Assembly: GCF_014200455.1 (NCBI RefSeq)
Contig: NZ_JACHBW010000003.1
Span: 372,001-436,000 of the forward strand
Reading direction: 5' to 3'
Length of the DNA stretch: 64,000 nucleotides
Source of the DNA: Paraburkholderia bannensis
GTDB lineage: Bacteria > Pseudomonadota > Gammaproteobacteria > Burkholderiales > Burkholderiaceae
A program made the position numbers and the translations under genes. The notes beneath the pieces were generated by a model. The model saw only the letters and a list, made by a program, of their open reading frames with translations, was not told the DNA's origin and did not search any database. Positions within the stretch are counted from its first letter, which is position 1. Each line of letters begins with the position of its first letter. Positions 9,826 to 17,960 of this stretch are shown piece after piece.

Positions 9826-9851
9826 ATGCAAGGCTTAACGAGAGACGAACG

Positions 9852-10949
9852 ATGACGAAGCTGGCAAACGTGGCGGTGCGCAATCTGCGTATCGAGCTTG
9901 GCGCGAACACCGTGATCAAGGACCTCGACCTCGACGTGCGCGCCGGTGAATTCGTGGTGCTGCTCGGCCCCTCGGGCTGCGGCAAGTCCACCTTGTTGCA
10001 CAGCATCGCGGGCCTGATCGACGTGACCGATGGCAGCATCGAGATCGGCGGCGAGGACATGACCTGGGCCGACCCGAAGGATCGCGGCGTGGCGCTGGTG
10101 TTCCAGTCCTATGCGCTCTACCCGACCATGAACGTGGAGCGCAATATGTCGTTCGCGCTGCGCATCAACGGCACCCCCAAGCCGGAAATCGAGCGGCGCG
10201 TGAAGCGTGCGGCGGACATGCTGCAACTCGGCCCGCTGCTCGCACGCAAGCCCGCGCAGCTCTCGGGCGGCCAGCGTCAGCGCGTGGCGATTGGCCGGGC
10301 GCTGGTGCGCGAAGCCGACGTGTTCCTGTTCGACGAACCGCTCTCGAACCTCGACGCCAAGCTGCGCACCGAGCTGCGCCGCGAGCTCAAGCAACTGCAT
10401 CAGCAACTGGGCGCGACGATGATCTACGTGACGCACGATCAGGTGGAGGCGATGACGCTCGCCACCCGCATGGCCGTCATGAAGGGCGGCGTGATCCAGC
10501 AGTTCGGCACGCCCGCCGAAGTCTATGCGCGGCCCGACAACCTGTTCGTGGCCACCTTCCTCGGCACGCCGCCCATGAACCTGCTGCGCGGCACGCTGGC
10601 CGCCGACGAAGGCAAGCTGTGGTTCCGCGGGCTGGACCTTGCCATCGACGTGACGCACTACGCGTTCAAGGGCGCGCCCGATCTCACGCGGCCCTGCGTG
10701 CTGGGCGTACGGCCCGAGGATGTGCACGCGCGCGGGCGGGGCGGGGCGCAGGACGATCGCCTGTCAGGCTCGGTAACGCTGGTCGAGCCGATGGGCAACC
10801 ATCGGGTGCTCTGGCTCGATTATCATGGCGTCCAGATCGCGTCGATCGATCAGGACAAGGCGCCGCTCGCCAGCGGGGCGCCAGTGTCGATCGAGATCGA
10901 TGCGCAGCATGTGTCGCTGTTCGACGAAGCGAGCGGCGAGCGGCTCTGA
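9852..10949 (+). CDS. Sugar ABC transporter ATP-binding protein (UgpC/MalK type)
   Basis: A 365-residue ATPase of the CUT1 class. Visible motifs are Walker A GPSGCGKST (39-47), Q-loop Gln85, signature LSGGQ (137-141), Walker B with VFLFDEP (157-163) and switch His195. The C-terminal 130 residues are the TOBE regulatory region of MalK-like subunits (VLGVRPEDV). It powers the importer encoded just upstream. CUT1 ATPases are sometimes shared by several importers, so it could serve others as well. Confidence 0.94.
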   Translation: MTKLANVAVRNLRIELGANTVIKDLDLDVRAGEFVVLLGPSGCGKSTLLHSIAGLIDVTDGSIEIGGEDMTWADPKDRGVALVFQSYALYPTMNVERNMSFALRINGTPKPEIERRVKRAADMLQLGPLLARKPAQLSGGQRQRVAIGRALVREADVFLFDEPLSNLDAKLRTELRRELKQLHQQLGATMIYVTHDQVEAMTLATRMAVMKGGVIQQFGTPAEVYARPDNLFVATFLGTPPMNLLRGTLAADEGKLWFRGLDLAIDVTHYAFKGAPDLTRPCVLGVRPEDVHARGRGGAQDDRLSGSVTLVEPMGNHRVLWLDYHGVQIASIDQDKAPLASGAPVSIEIDAQHVSLFDEASGERL

Positions 10950-11002
10950 AGTCACCGCAATACACCAAAAAATCAAGACCGAGACCAAGGGAAGAACCAG
11001 AC

Positions 11003-12025
11003 GTGGCAACCCTGAAAGACGTGGCAACTCTCGCCGGCGTGGGCCTGTCCACGGCCTCGCGGGCGATTTCGGGCAAGGGGCCGGTATCGGCCGCGGCGGC
11101 CGCGCGCGTGCAGGCCGCCATCGAACAGCTGAACTTCCGGCCTTCGTCGATCGGCCGCGCGATGGCGACGCAGTCGCTCGGCATCATCGGCATCTTCGTG
11201 CCGACGTTTTTCGGCTCGTACTACGGCACGATCCTCAAGGAAACCGATACCGAACTTCGCGCTGTGCGCCGTCACGTCGTGGTGGCGACGGGTTGCGGCG
11301 AGGCCTCGCCGCGCGAGCAGGCCATCGAGGCGGTGCGCTTTCTGATTGGCCGCGACTGCGACGGCGTGGTGGTCATCAGCCACGACCTGCACGACGACGA
11401 TCTGCGCATGCTGCACGCGCTGCATCCTCGCATGGCGTTCCTGAACCGCGCCTTCGACCAGATGCCCGAAGCGTCCTTTTGCGCCGATCACTTTCACGGC
11501 GGCGAACTCGCGGCACGCACGCTCATCGAGCATGGCCATCGCGAGATCGCGGTCATCGGCGGCACGGCCAGTTCTTCCGATAACCGGGCGCGCCTCGATG
11601 GTTTTTTCGCCGAACTGGAGCGACGCGGCATAGCGCGCGAGCAGGTGCCGCTCGTCATGTCGGACTTCTCGCCTGAAGGCGGCTATGCGGCGGCGGGCAA
11701 ACTGCTCGATTCGAAACGTCGCTTCACGGGCCTCTTCTGCGCCAACGACACGATGGCGATGTCGGCGCTCGCGCGGTTGCAGCACGCGGGGATCTCGGTG
11801 CCGCGCGATGTCTCCGTGATCGGCTACGACGATGATTATTCGGCGGCCTATATGGCGCCCGCGCTGACTTCGGTCCATATCCCCACGGCCGAACTCACGC
11901 GCAATGCCGTGCGCTGGCTCATCAACCAGTGCTACGGCGCCGACTGGGAAATCCAGCGCCGCTTCGACGTGAGCGTGACGATGCGCGCGTCGGTCGCGCA
12001 GGCCAACCCGGCGCGAACGGGGTAA
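11003..12025 (+). CDS. LacI family transcriptional regulator of the beta-glucoside/sugar operon
   Basis: A 340-residue regulator. The N-terminal helix-turn-helix is ATLKDVATLAGVGLSTASRA and the hinge follows near residue 55; residues 60 onward form the sugar-binding periplasmic-protein-like domain (GYDDDYSAAYMAPALTSVHIP near the end). The start is GTG 11003: AAGGGAAG lies upstream and the HTH begins a few residues later, although the frame is open further back. It follows the ATPase gene by 53 bp and is probably the last gene of the operon. The palindrome at 5033-5048 is its likely operator. The inducer is presumably a sugar or glucoside imported or released by the operon. Confidence 0.92.
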   Translation: MATLKDVATLAGVGLSTASRAISGKGPVSAAAAARVQAAIEQLNFRPSSIGRAMATQSLGIIGIFVPTFFGSYYGTILKETDTELRAVRRHVVVATGCGEASPREQAIEAVRFLIGRDCDGVVVISHDLHDDDLRMLHALHPRMAFLNRAFDQMPEASFCADHFHGGELAARTLIEHGHREIAVIGGTASSSDNRARLDGFFAELERRGIAREQVPLVMSDFSPEGGYAAAGKLLDSKRRFTGLFCANDTMAMSALARLQHAGISVPRDVSVIGYDDDYSAAYMAPALTSVHIPTAELTRNAVRWLINQCYGADWEIQRRFDVSVTMRASVAQANPARTG

Positions 12026-12042
12026 GGCTCACGGGGTAAGGT

Positions 12043-12870
12043 TCAATAAACCTGCGGTACGCGGTTGTAGGCGTAGTCGGGGTCCCGATAGCCGTCGGCC
12101 TTCTGGCGGCGCGGCAGCTTGACGGTCTCGCGCGGCACTTCTTCGTAGGGCACGCGGCTTAGCAGGTGAGCGATGACATTCAGGCGCGCGCGCTGCTTGT
12201 CGTCCGAGTGCAGGAAGAACCACGGTGCGAAATTCGTATCGGTTTTCTCGAACATCTCGTCGCGGGCGCGCGAGTAGTCGTACCAGCGATGGTAGGACTC
12301 CAGATCCATCGGCGAGAGCTTCCAGATCTTGCGTTCGTCGCTGATGCGCGCTTCGAGGCGGCGGGTCTGCTCTTCGGGACTGACGTCGAGCCAGTATTTC
12401 AGCAGGATGATCCCCGAGTGCACGATGGCGCGCTCGATCAGCGGCACCGTCGCCAGAAATTCCTGCACCTGCTCCGGCGTGCAAAAGCCCATGACGCGCT
12501 CGACGCCCGCGCGGTTGTACCAGCTACGGTCGAAGATCACGATTTCGCCCGCAGCGGGCAGATGCGGCAGGTAGCGCTGAAAGTACATCTGGCTCTTTTC
12601 GCGTTCGGTGGGCGCAGGCGTGGTGACCACGCGAAACACGCGCGGATTCACGCGCTCGGTGATCGCCTTGATGGTGCCGCCTTTGCCGGCGCCGTCGCGC
12701 CCCTCGAACAGGATGCAGACCTTCGCGCCGCTCCTCACGACCCATTCCTGCATCTTCACGAGTTCCTCGTGCAGGTGGCGCAGCGTCTTCTCGTACGCCT
12801 TGTCGCCGAGCCTTTCTTCCGGCTGCGCCAGCGCACGCTTCGATGCCTTCTTCGTTTTCGATTCGGACAT
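12043..12870 (-). CDS. ppk2: Polyphosphate kinase 2 (PPK2 family)
   Basis: A 275-residue cytoplasmic enzyme that transfers phosphate between polyphosphate and nucleotides (GDP/ADP to GTP/ATP in class I). Motifs are Walker A EGRDGAGKGG, Walker B DRSWYNRAGVERVMGFC, and the lid region SDERKIWKLSPMDLESYHRW. Start ATG 12870 has GGGAG upstream; the frame continues 18 codons further to another ATG without family similarity. The gene converges on the LacI-family gene with only 17 bp between stops. The opening MSESKTKKASKRA is a basic, disordered tail. The length fits PPK2 class I. Confidence 0.93.
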   Translation of the reverse strand: MSESKTKKASKRALAQPEERLGDKAYEKTLRHLHEELVKMQEWVVRSGAKVCILFEGRDGAGKGGTIKAITERVNPRVFRVVTTPAPTEREKSQMYFQRYLPHLPAAGEIVIFDRSWYNRAGVERVMGFCTPEQVQEFLATVPLIERAIVHSGIILLKYWLDVSPEEQTRRLEARISDERKIWKLSPMDLESYHRWYDYSRARDEMFEKTDTNFAPWFFLHSDDKQRARLNVIAHLLSRVPYEEVPRETVKLPRRQKADGYRDPDYAYNRVPQVY

Positions 12871-13062
12871 GGCGGTCACTCCCATCTGATGTGATGTGAA
12901 AAGAAGCGGCGTCTGCAGCCGCATTCATGAAACCGCCATCGTACTGGGCGAAAAGGAAGCGCGGTTCGTGGTTGTCCGCTCGCAGGGGGTGTCCTGGATC
13001 GAAATCAAATGGCACACGCGGACGAGGTCATGACGGCGTCGCCCTTGTTCCTCTGATCCAGA

Positions 13063-14505
13063 TCACTGTGAAATGGATTCGAGCGAGCGGTTTCTGGTGC
13101 GCGGCCCGAACAGGCCGATCGCCGCCATCACCATCACCATCGCGCCCGTAATTAGCGCGAAAACGCCTGGGACACCGAAGTGGCGCAGCGCGAACGCGAT
13201 CATGAAGCCCGAGAACATCGCGGACAGCCGCGACATCGAATAGACGAAGCCCACCGCCGTGGCGCGCATGCGAGTGGGAAACAACTCCACCTGATAGGCG
13301 TGGTAGCCGACCGACAGCAGCGTGCCGCAGAGCGTGATGAGCACGCCCAGCACCATCAGCATCGCGGGCGACGACTGGAAAGCGAACAGCGTGCCGAACA
13401 CCGCGATGCCGAGCGCCGCGAGCACGATGAGCGTCTTGCGCTCGATGCGGTCGGCGATCGCCATGCCGATCAGCGGGCCGAACGGGTTCGACGCGGCGAT
13501 CACGAAGGAATAGAACAGCCCGTGCGTGACCGTCACGCCCTTGGAGACCAGCAGCGTCGGCACCCACGAAGCGAAACCGTAGAAGCCGATCGCCTGGAAC
13601 AGGTTGAAGACGAGCAGGGTGATCGTGCGGCGTCGGTAAGGCGGCTGCCAGATCTCAGCAAAACGGGCTTTGGCCTGCGGCTGCGTAGCCGCGCTTGCTG
13701 CTTCGGGTGAAGGTGCGGGCAGCGCGCGGCCATACTGCGCCGCAACCTTGGCTTCGAGCTTGTCGAGGATGCGGGCGGCTTCCTCGTGGCGGCCGCGCTG
13801 CGCGAGCCAGCGCGGGCTTTCGGGCACGCGGCGGCGAATCGCCCAGGCGATCAGCGCACCGCATGCGCCGAACATCACCACCCAGCGCCAGCCGTCCAGA
13901 CCGAGCGGCGTACGCGGCACGAACCACCACGCCAGCAGCGCCACCGACGGCACCGCGGTGTACTGCACCAGATGCACGAAGGCGAAGGCACGCCCCCGCA
14001 TGTGCCGGGGCACGAGTTCGCTCACATAGGTGTCGATGGTGACGAGCTCGATCCCCACGCCGATACCGGCAATGAGACGCCACAGATTGATCGCCGGTGC
14101 GGAACCCTGCATCGCCATGATGAAGGTGGCCGCCGAATACCACAGCAGCGAAGCCGTGAACATCGTGCGCCGCCCATAACGGTCGGCGAGGCCCGTGAAA
14201 CAGAAGGTGCCGATAAAGAGGCCCGCGAACGACGCCGCCACGAACGCGCCCAAGCCCGAAAAGCCGAAGAACGATGCCGTGGTGGTCGAGTAAAGCCCGC
14301 TTTTGACGAGGCCCGGACCCACGTAAGCCGTGAAAAAGAGGTCGTAGAACTCAAACCAGCCGCCGAACGACAGCAGCAGCACGAGCGCCCAGACCGCACG
14401 GGTGGCGGGCAGACGGTCGATGCGCGCATTGATCTGCGCGGCGGTGCCGCGCGCGGCATCGTCGCGGGGCGAAGCGTGGGTCGCGCCGAACGGCAAACTG
14501 GACAT
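13063..14505 (-). CDS. MFS transporter, sugar/aromatic-acid porter type
   Basis: A 480-residue, 12-helix major facilitator. Signature loops are visible: GLADRYGRR between helices 2 and 3, and ADRIERK between helices 8 and 9; RRRVPESPRWLAQRGR precedes the long central loop (about residues 235-290), which contains an Ala/Pro/Gln-rich patch. This pattern (FYDLFFTAYVGPGL early, PESPRWL mid-protein) is shared by bacterial metabolite:H+ symporters and NiaP-like carriers, so the substrate may be an organic or aromatic acid. The gene stands alone, downstream of an unusual phased operator (14579-14605). No catabolic gene is adjacent. Confidence 0.88.
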   Translation of the reverse strand: MSSLPFGATHASPRDDAARGTAAQINARIDRLPATRAVWALVLLLSFGGWFEFYDLFFTAYVGPGLVKSGLYSTTTASFFGFSGLGAFVAASFAGLFIGTFCFTGLADRYGRRTMFTASLLWYSAATFIMAMQGSAPAINLWRLIAGIGVGIELVTIDTYVSELVPRHMRGRAFAFVHLVQYTAVPSVALLAWWFVPRTPLGLDGWRWVVMFGACGALIAWAIRRRVPESPRWLAQRGRHEEAARILDKLEAKVAAQYGRALPAPSPEAASAATQPQAKARFAEIWQPPYRRRTITLLVFNLFQAIGFYGFASWVPTLLVSKGVTVTHGLFYSFVIAASNPFGPLIGMAIADRIERKTLIVLAALGIAVFGTLFAFQSSPAMLMVLGVLITLCGTLLSVGYHAYQVELFPTRMRATAVGFVYSMSRLSAMFSGFMIAFALRHFGVPGVFALITGAMVMVMAAIGLFGPRTRNRSLESISQ

Positions 14506-14578
14506 GGTGGCTCCTCCTGAGCACGAACTACGGTGTGGCGGCGCGCGAGTGCATCCGCTGTCTCGGGTTTTTCTTCGT

Positions 14579-14605
14579 GTTCTATCTAATAGAACTTCGT
14601 TCTAT
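14579..14605. promoter_or_regulatory. Phased triple half-site operator upstream of the MFS gene
   Basis: Three 7-bp half-sites alternate at exactly 10-bp steps: GTTCTAT at 14579, ATAGAAC at 14589, GTTCTAT at 14599. Neighbouring pairs form perfect palindromes with 3-bp centres CTA and TTC. The site lies 74-100 bp before the MFS start codon. IclR-family activators of aromatic catabolism such as PcaU and PobR of Acinetobacter bind three 10-bp-phased repeats, so an IclR-type regulator encoded elsewhere is a reasonable candidate. The rest of the 409-bp gap (14506-14914) holds nothing else I can support. Confidence 0.7.
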
Positions 14606-14914
14606 AATTCTTGAGCCGATAGTAACGCGGGGAGATCCGCCAACCGACCAGGGGTTTCACGGAGCGGTGCGGCAAAGATCGTTGCTGCGCGCGCCGCGAG
14701 GAAGACTGGCCGGCCCGATGAACGCATTCGTACGGCGAAGCGGCCGGGACGCTGCTAAGCTCGAAGTTACGAAGTGCGCGTGAGCACCGCGTTATCTTTC
14801 TGAAGCGTCGCGCGCAACGCCGGCCGTCACCATCGCTCATGGGCAAAGTGCAGGGCGGTGGCATCAACCGAGGATCGACGGCCGGACCAGGCGAACTTTC
14901 AGTCAGGAGACGTC

Positions 14915-15829
14915 GTGAACAAAAAAGTCTTCCCTGGAATCACCGCGCCCACGTTGCCGGCATGCGTCGGCACGAAGCTCGCTGTTTTGCTTTCCACCGC
15001 GCTGCTTGGCGCTTTGGTACTCACGGGCTGCGCGCATCAGGTGGCGTCCGGCGAGCATGTGCCGGCGCAATCGAACGTGCCGTCGCCGCTCAACGATCTG
15101 GGCACCGACGTCGCGAACGGTAGCGGCAACGGCGGCGCGTCGAGCGCGATCGATGCGCACGCAACCGACGCGCTCGACGCGATGGGGGCGTATCTGCGCA
15201 CGCTGCGCGCGTTTGAAGTCGACGCCGATACCGCCACCGACGTCGTCCTCGACAATGGCCAGAATGCGGCGCTGCTGCGCCATACCGTGCTCAAGGTGAA
15301 GCGGCCCAATCGTCTGCGCGCCGATATCACCGGCAACGGCAATGTGCGCGGCATCCTTTACGACGGCCGTCGCTTCACGATTTACAACCAGCAAAAGGGC
15401 TTCTACGCGCGCAAAGACGCACCGCCGACGCTCGACGGCCTGGTCCACGATCTGGCCGATAACTGGCACATCGAAACGCCGCTCGCCGACCTGTTTTACT
15501 GGGGCAACGGCAAGCCGGACGATCAGGCGATCAGCGCGGCGCAGGTAATCGGCGTGGAAAAGGTCGATACGCGCACTTGCACGCACTACGCATACCGGCA
15601 AAGCGGCGCGGACTGGGAGCTGTGGATCGCAACGGGACGCCGCCCGCTACCGTGCAAGATGATCATCACGGATACGAGCCAGACCTCGCGGCCGCGCCAC
15701 GAAGTCACGTATCACTGGAAACTGAACCCGGTGTTTGCGCCTTCGACGTTCGTGTTTCGCGCGCGCGCCGGGGCCCGGCAAATCGACCTGAAACCCGCTG
15801 ATCGTTCGCCCTTCGAGGAGGCCGAATGA
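14915..15829 (+). CDS. DUF2092-type lipoprotein
   Basis: A 304-residue predicted lipoprotein. The lipobox is LTGC with the cysteine near residue 39, after a signal segment LAVLLSTALLGALVLTGC. The middle part (LRADITGNGNVRGILYDGRRFTIYN) matches the DUF2092 family of LolA-like periplasmic proteins. I chose GTG 14915 because AGGAG lies 6 nt upstream; the frame is open 19 codons further back to an ATG with no ribosome site. The stop overlaps the start of the next gene, so the pair is translationally coupled. The role is unknown; a LolA-like fold suggests lipid or lipoprotein handling at the envelope. Confidence 0.85.
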   Translation: MNKKVFPGITAPTLPACVGTKLAVLLSTALLGALVLTGCAHQVASGEHVPAQSNVPSPLNDLGTDVANGSGNGGASSAIDAHATDALDAMGAYLRTLRAFEVDADTATDVVLDNGQNAALLRHTVLKVKRPNRLRADITGNGNVRGILYDGRRFTIYNQQKGFYARKDAPPTLDGLVHDLADNWHIETPLADLFYWGNGKPDDQAISAAQVIGVEKVDTRTCTHYAYRQSGADWELWIATGRRPLPCKMIITDTSQTSRPRHEVTYHWKLNPVFAPSTFVFRARAGARQIDLKPADRSPFEEAE

Positions 15830-16350
15830 TGACCGGACTATCTGCGCAAAAGATGATTGCGGCGGCGCTCTCGGTGTCGGTGACGCTGGCCTCGGCCGAG
15901 GCGTTCGCGTTTCGCGGCATGGCGCGCACGAGCATCCATCCGATGGGCGGGAATATCAGCGGTGGCCAGGGGCTGACGAGGCCGGGCTTCAACGGCGGCG
16001 GCGAACAGCACCATGTCCCTCAGCCGGGGCCGCAGCCGCATCCTCCTGGACCCAACCCGCCGAATCCGGATCCTCAACCGCATCCGCCTGGCCCTGGCCC
16101 GCATCCTCCGGGACCGCCGCCGCCACCGCCTGGCTACTGGGGCGGCGGCTGGTATGTCGATCCGGTGGCGGCAGCCGTGAGCGTCGGCGTGACGGCGGCC
16201 GTGGTCGGGTCGATGGTCGCGACGCTGCCGCCCGCATGCGCGACGGTCATCGTCGGCGGCGTAACGTATGAGCAGTGCGGCGGAACCTGGTATCAGCCGC
16301 AGTACGTCGGCGCGCAGGTGCAGTACGTGGTCGTGACCGCGCCGCAATAA
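15826..16350 (+). CDS. Secreted proline-rich protein with conserved C-terminal Tyr/Val tail
   Basis: A 174-residue protein with a signal peptide (about 1-28, ending ASAEAFA). Residues 65-103 are a proline-rich repeat built on P(Q/G)PHPPGP units. A hydrophobic segment (residues 113-135) and a C-terminal part with two cysteines (136-170, GGVTYEQCGGTWYQP) follow. The C-terminal pattern recurs in many small periplasmic proteins of proteobacteria whose function is unknown. Its ATG overlaps the stop of the lipoprotein gene, which predicts a joint envelope function. The polyproline run would need elongation factor P for efficient translation. Confidence 0.8.
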   Translation: MMTGLSAQKMIAAALSVSVTLASAEAFAFRGMARTSIHPMGGNISGGQGLTRPGFNGGGEQHHVPQPGPQPHPPGPNPPNPDPQPHPPGPGPHPPGPPPPPPGYWGGGWYVDPVAAAVSVGVTAAVVGSMVATLPPACATVIVGGVTYEQCGGTWYQPQYVGAQVQYVVVTAPQ

Positions 16351-16473
16351 CGACCCGTTGCGCGCCGCGCGCACCGGCGACGGGCGCGGACTGATCGACC
16401 ATCGCGTAGGCTAATCGCAAGGAAATCTCGCTCAAAGGTTCGGGGGCGGCCAAATCGCAGCGCGACGCGGGGA

Positions 16474-16495
16474 CTTAAGCAAGCCTTAAGCAAGC
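16474..16495. repeat. Perfect tandem 11-bp repeat upstream of the Fur-family gene
   Basis: CTTAAGCAAGC occurs twice head to tail (16474-16484, 16485-16495), 43 bp before the start of the Fur-family gene. The 11-bp period places both copies on one helix face, which suits a regulator binding site. No known consensus is recognised. Confidence 0.5.
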
Positions 16496-16538
16496 GCCGA
16501 CGAGACTGTCGTCTAAATCCGAAACTGTATCCGATGTA

Positions 16539-17012
16539 ATGAGAGCGATTTACGCCGATCTGAAACGAGCCCGCATGCGTCCGACGTCTAGCCGCGTGGC
16601 CGTGCTGCAGCTTTTTCACGAATTCCCGACCGAACACATGACCGCCGATCAGGTGTTCCGACGCGTGCCGCCGGACACCGAGCAATGCAGCCTGGCGAGC
16701 GTGTATCGCGCGCTGGCGCAGTTGCTGGAGGCCGGCTTGATCAGCAATGCGTGGATTGGCGAGCAGCGCGTCGTCTATGAACTCAATCGCGGCACGCGCC
16801 ATTCGCATCTGGTCTGTAACGACTGCGGCGCGATCCGCGACATCGACGACGGCGAACTCGAAACGCAGCACGCGGCCATCGCGGCAGCGCGCGAGTTCAG
16901 CTATACGAGTGCGAGTCTGGTGATCTTCGGGCGCTGCTCGCAGTGCGCGGCGGCGCTGGAGGCCGGTGGACGGCGCGCTGCGTTGCGCACCGCGATCCAG
17001 CGGGTGGAATAA
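16539..17012 (+). CDS. Fur family transcriptional regulator
   Basis: A 157-residue metal-responsive regulator. The N-terminal winged helix includes RMRPTSSRVAVLQLF and LASVYRALAQLLEAGLI. The dimerisation domain has HSHLVCNDCG and FGRCSQC, the two CxxC pairs of a structural zinc site. The histidine/glutamate positions of the regulatory site are partly kept, but I cannot tell iron, zinc or peroxide sensing from sequence. No metal transport or peroxidase gene is next to it, so its targets lie elsewhere. ATG 16539 is the first start in frame and gives normal family length; the ribosome site is poor. Confidence 0.88.
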   Translation: MRAIYADLKRARMRPTSSRVAVLQLFHEFPTEHMTADQVFRRVPPDTEQCSLASVYRALAQLLEAGLISNAWIGEQRVVYELNRGTRHSHLVCNDCGAIRDIDDGELETQHAAIAAAREFSYTSASLVIFGRCSQCAAALEAGGRRAALRTAIQRVE

Positions 17013-17095
17013 GGCTGATCGAGGCGCAAACGGCGTTCTGGGAGCCGTTGATGCAGGGGGCGGCTGGACGAGGGGCCACCCTCGAACTGCCCATT

Positions 17096-17262
17096 TGTTA
17101 TTTTACATAACATAAATTATCGAAGTTAAATTTGCTGGCCACTTACAGATGTCGCACAGCCCCTCAGAAAATCCTTAATCCAAAATCAGCCTGAACCTGG
17201 TGCGACTCTTTTATGCAACGATCAATGGCCGGCAAGCTCCCAAAACTTGCCGGCCATTTTCC
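17096..17262 (+). ncRNA. Candidate small RNA between the Fur-family gene and the small-protein genes
   Basis: The 297-bp gap 17013-17309 contains no gene but holds the pieces of a transcription unit. An AT-rich island (17091-17131) contains the dyad TGTTAT-N5-ATAACA (17096-17112) and a promoter-like pair TTTACA (17102-17107) and TTAAAT (17126-17131) spaced 18 bp. About 125 nt further a strong hairpin terminator in the same orientation ends at 17262. The interval also carries one copy of the shared TCAGRAAATCCTTAAT motif (17164-17179). The hairpin could instead simply end the Fur-gene transcript, so confidence is low. Confidence 0.35.
17224..17262 (+). terminator. Strong hairpin terminator
   Basis: A 13-bp perfect stem (17224-17236 with 17246-17258) around a 9-nt loop, running into ATTTTCC on the plus strand. 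There is no T-run on the minus side, so it acts on plus-strand transcripts: either the Fur-family mRNA with a 210-nt 3' tail or the candidate small RNA. Confidence 0.7.
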
Positions 17263-17309
17263 AAAGCGTTGCCGGATTGGCGTTGAACACCCGGCGTAAA
17301 AAGCGCATT

Positions 17310-17540
17310 TCAATGCGCCGTGCAGAAAAACGCCTGCGCACCCTCGCCAGGCGTTAGCCCGGCAATAAACAAACCTTCGAGCCGCTGAGCCTTTGCATCG
17401 TCCAGGATGAACGGCGGGCGCACATAGCCCCGCGAGATCGCCTGGTCGAACCACTGACTCATCCAGGCGCGTAATTCGGTTTCGTACACCGACAAGACCT
17501 CTTGACCTTCCTGCGCTGCCTCCACTTGCTGAACTCGCAT
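17310..17540 (-). CDS. Small hypothetical protein (76 aa)
   Basis: A 76-residue acidic soluble protein (VYETELRAWMSQWFDQAISRG), with no signal peptide or membrane span. A perfect AAGGAG ribosome site lies upstream of ATG 17540, which makes it a credible gene. It follows the 83-residue gene on the same strand after 60 bp, so both may share a transcript. I do not recognise the family. Confidence 0.65.
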   Translation of the reverse strand: MRVQQVEAAQEGQEVLSVYETELRAWMSQWFDQAISRGYVRPPFILDDAKAQRLEGLFIAGLTPGEGAQAFFCTAH

Positions 17541-17600
17541 GGGTCGCTCCTTGTTGGGTGTGTTGTTCGAATCCCTGCGACGATGGGACCTGCGCGCCGC

Positions 17601-17852
17601 TCACGTCTCCAGGCGGTCGACACGCATGGCGGGTCTTGCACGTTCCGGTGGAAACACCCGCCATACGCGGTCGGCATGACGAAAGAAGAACAAAGCGCGC
17701 GGACCGCTGCCGTGCAGCGCGTCAATTTCGACGCATACGCTCACGATCCTGCCCAACGGGCAACGCCGCACGGTCAGGACGCGCACCGTGTGACCTTCTT
17801 TCGGGTCCAGCCATTTGCCGACTGCTGTTCGAAGCGACTGCTGCACCATCAT
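17601..17852 (-). CDS. Small hypothetical protein (83 aa)
   Basis: An 83-residue basic protein ending in ALFFFRHADRVWRVFPPERA-type sequence, a pattern I associate with small uncharacterised Burkholderia proteins. AGGAG precedes ATG 17852 by 7 nt. It is the first of two small minus-strand genes. One copy of the shared AGGAWWTCCT motif lies about 110 bp upstream (17961-17970), so the pair may be a target of the neighbouring response regulator. The function is unknown. Confidence 0.65.
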   Translation of the reverse strand: MMVQQSLRTAVGKWLDPKEGHTVRVLTVRRCPLGRIVSVCVEIDALHGSGPRALFFFRHADRVWRVFPPERARPAMRVDRLET

Positions 17853-17960
17853 CCCTGATCTCCTGCCGTGCGTGCCGTTGAAAGCATCGTAGGCAAGCGT
17901 CAGGTTCCTCTCTATCGGCGGCAGCGGATAGTTCCCGCAGGAAAGTCTGGTTAAGGCGTC

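Noticed and set aside
14535..14783. A plus-strand open frame of 82 codons before the lipoprotein gene
   Set aside because: It covers the operator and promoter region of the MFS gene, lacks a ribosome site and has no protein-like composition.
17096..17112. TGTTAT-N5-ATAACA as a Zur box next to the Fur-family gene
   Set aside because: The Zur consensus has a 3-bp spacer, here it is 5 bp, and the site lies downstream of the regulator gene and before no zinc gene.
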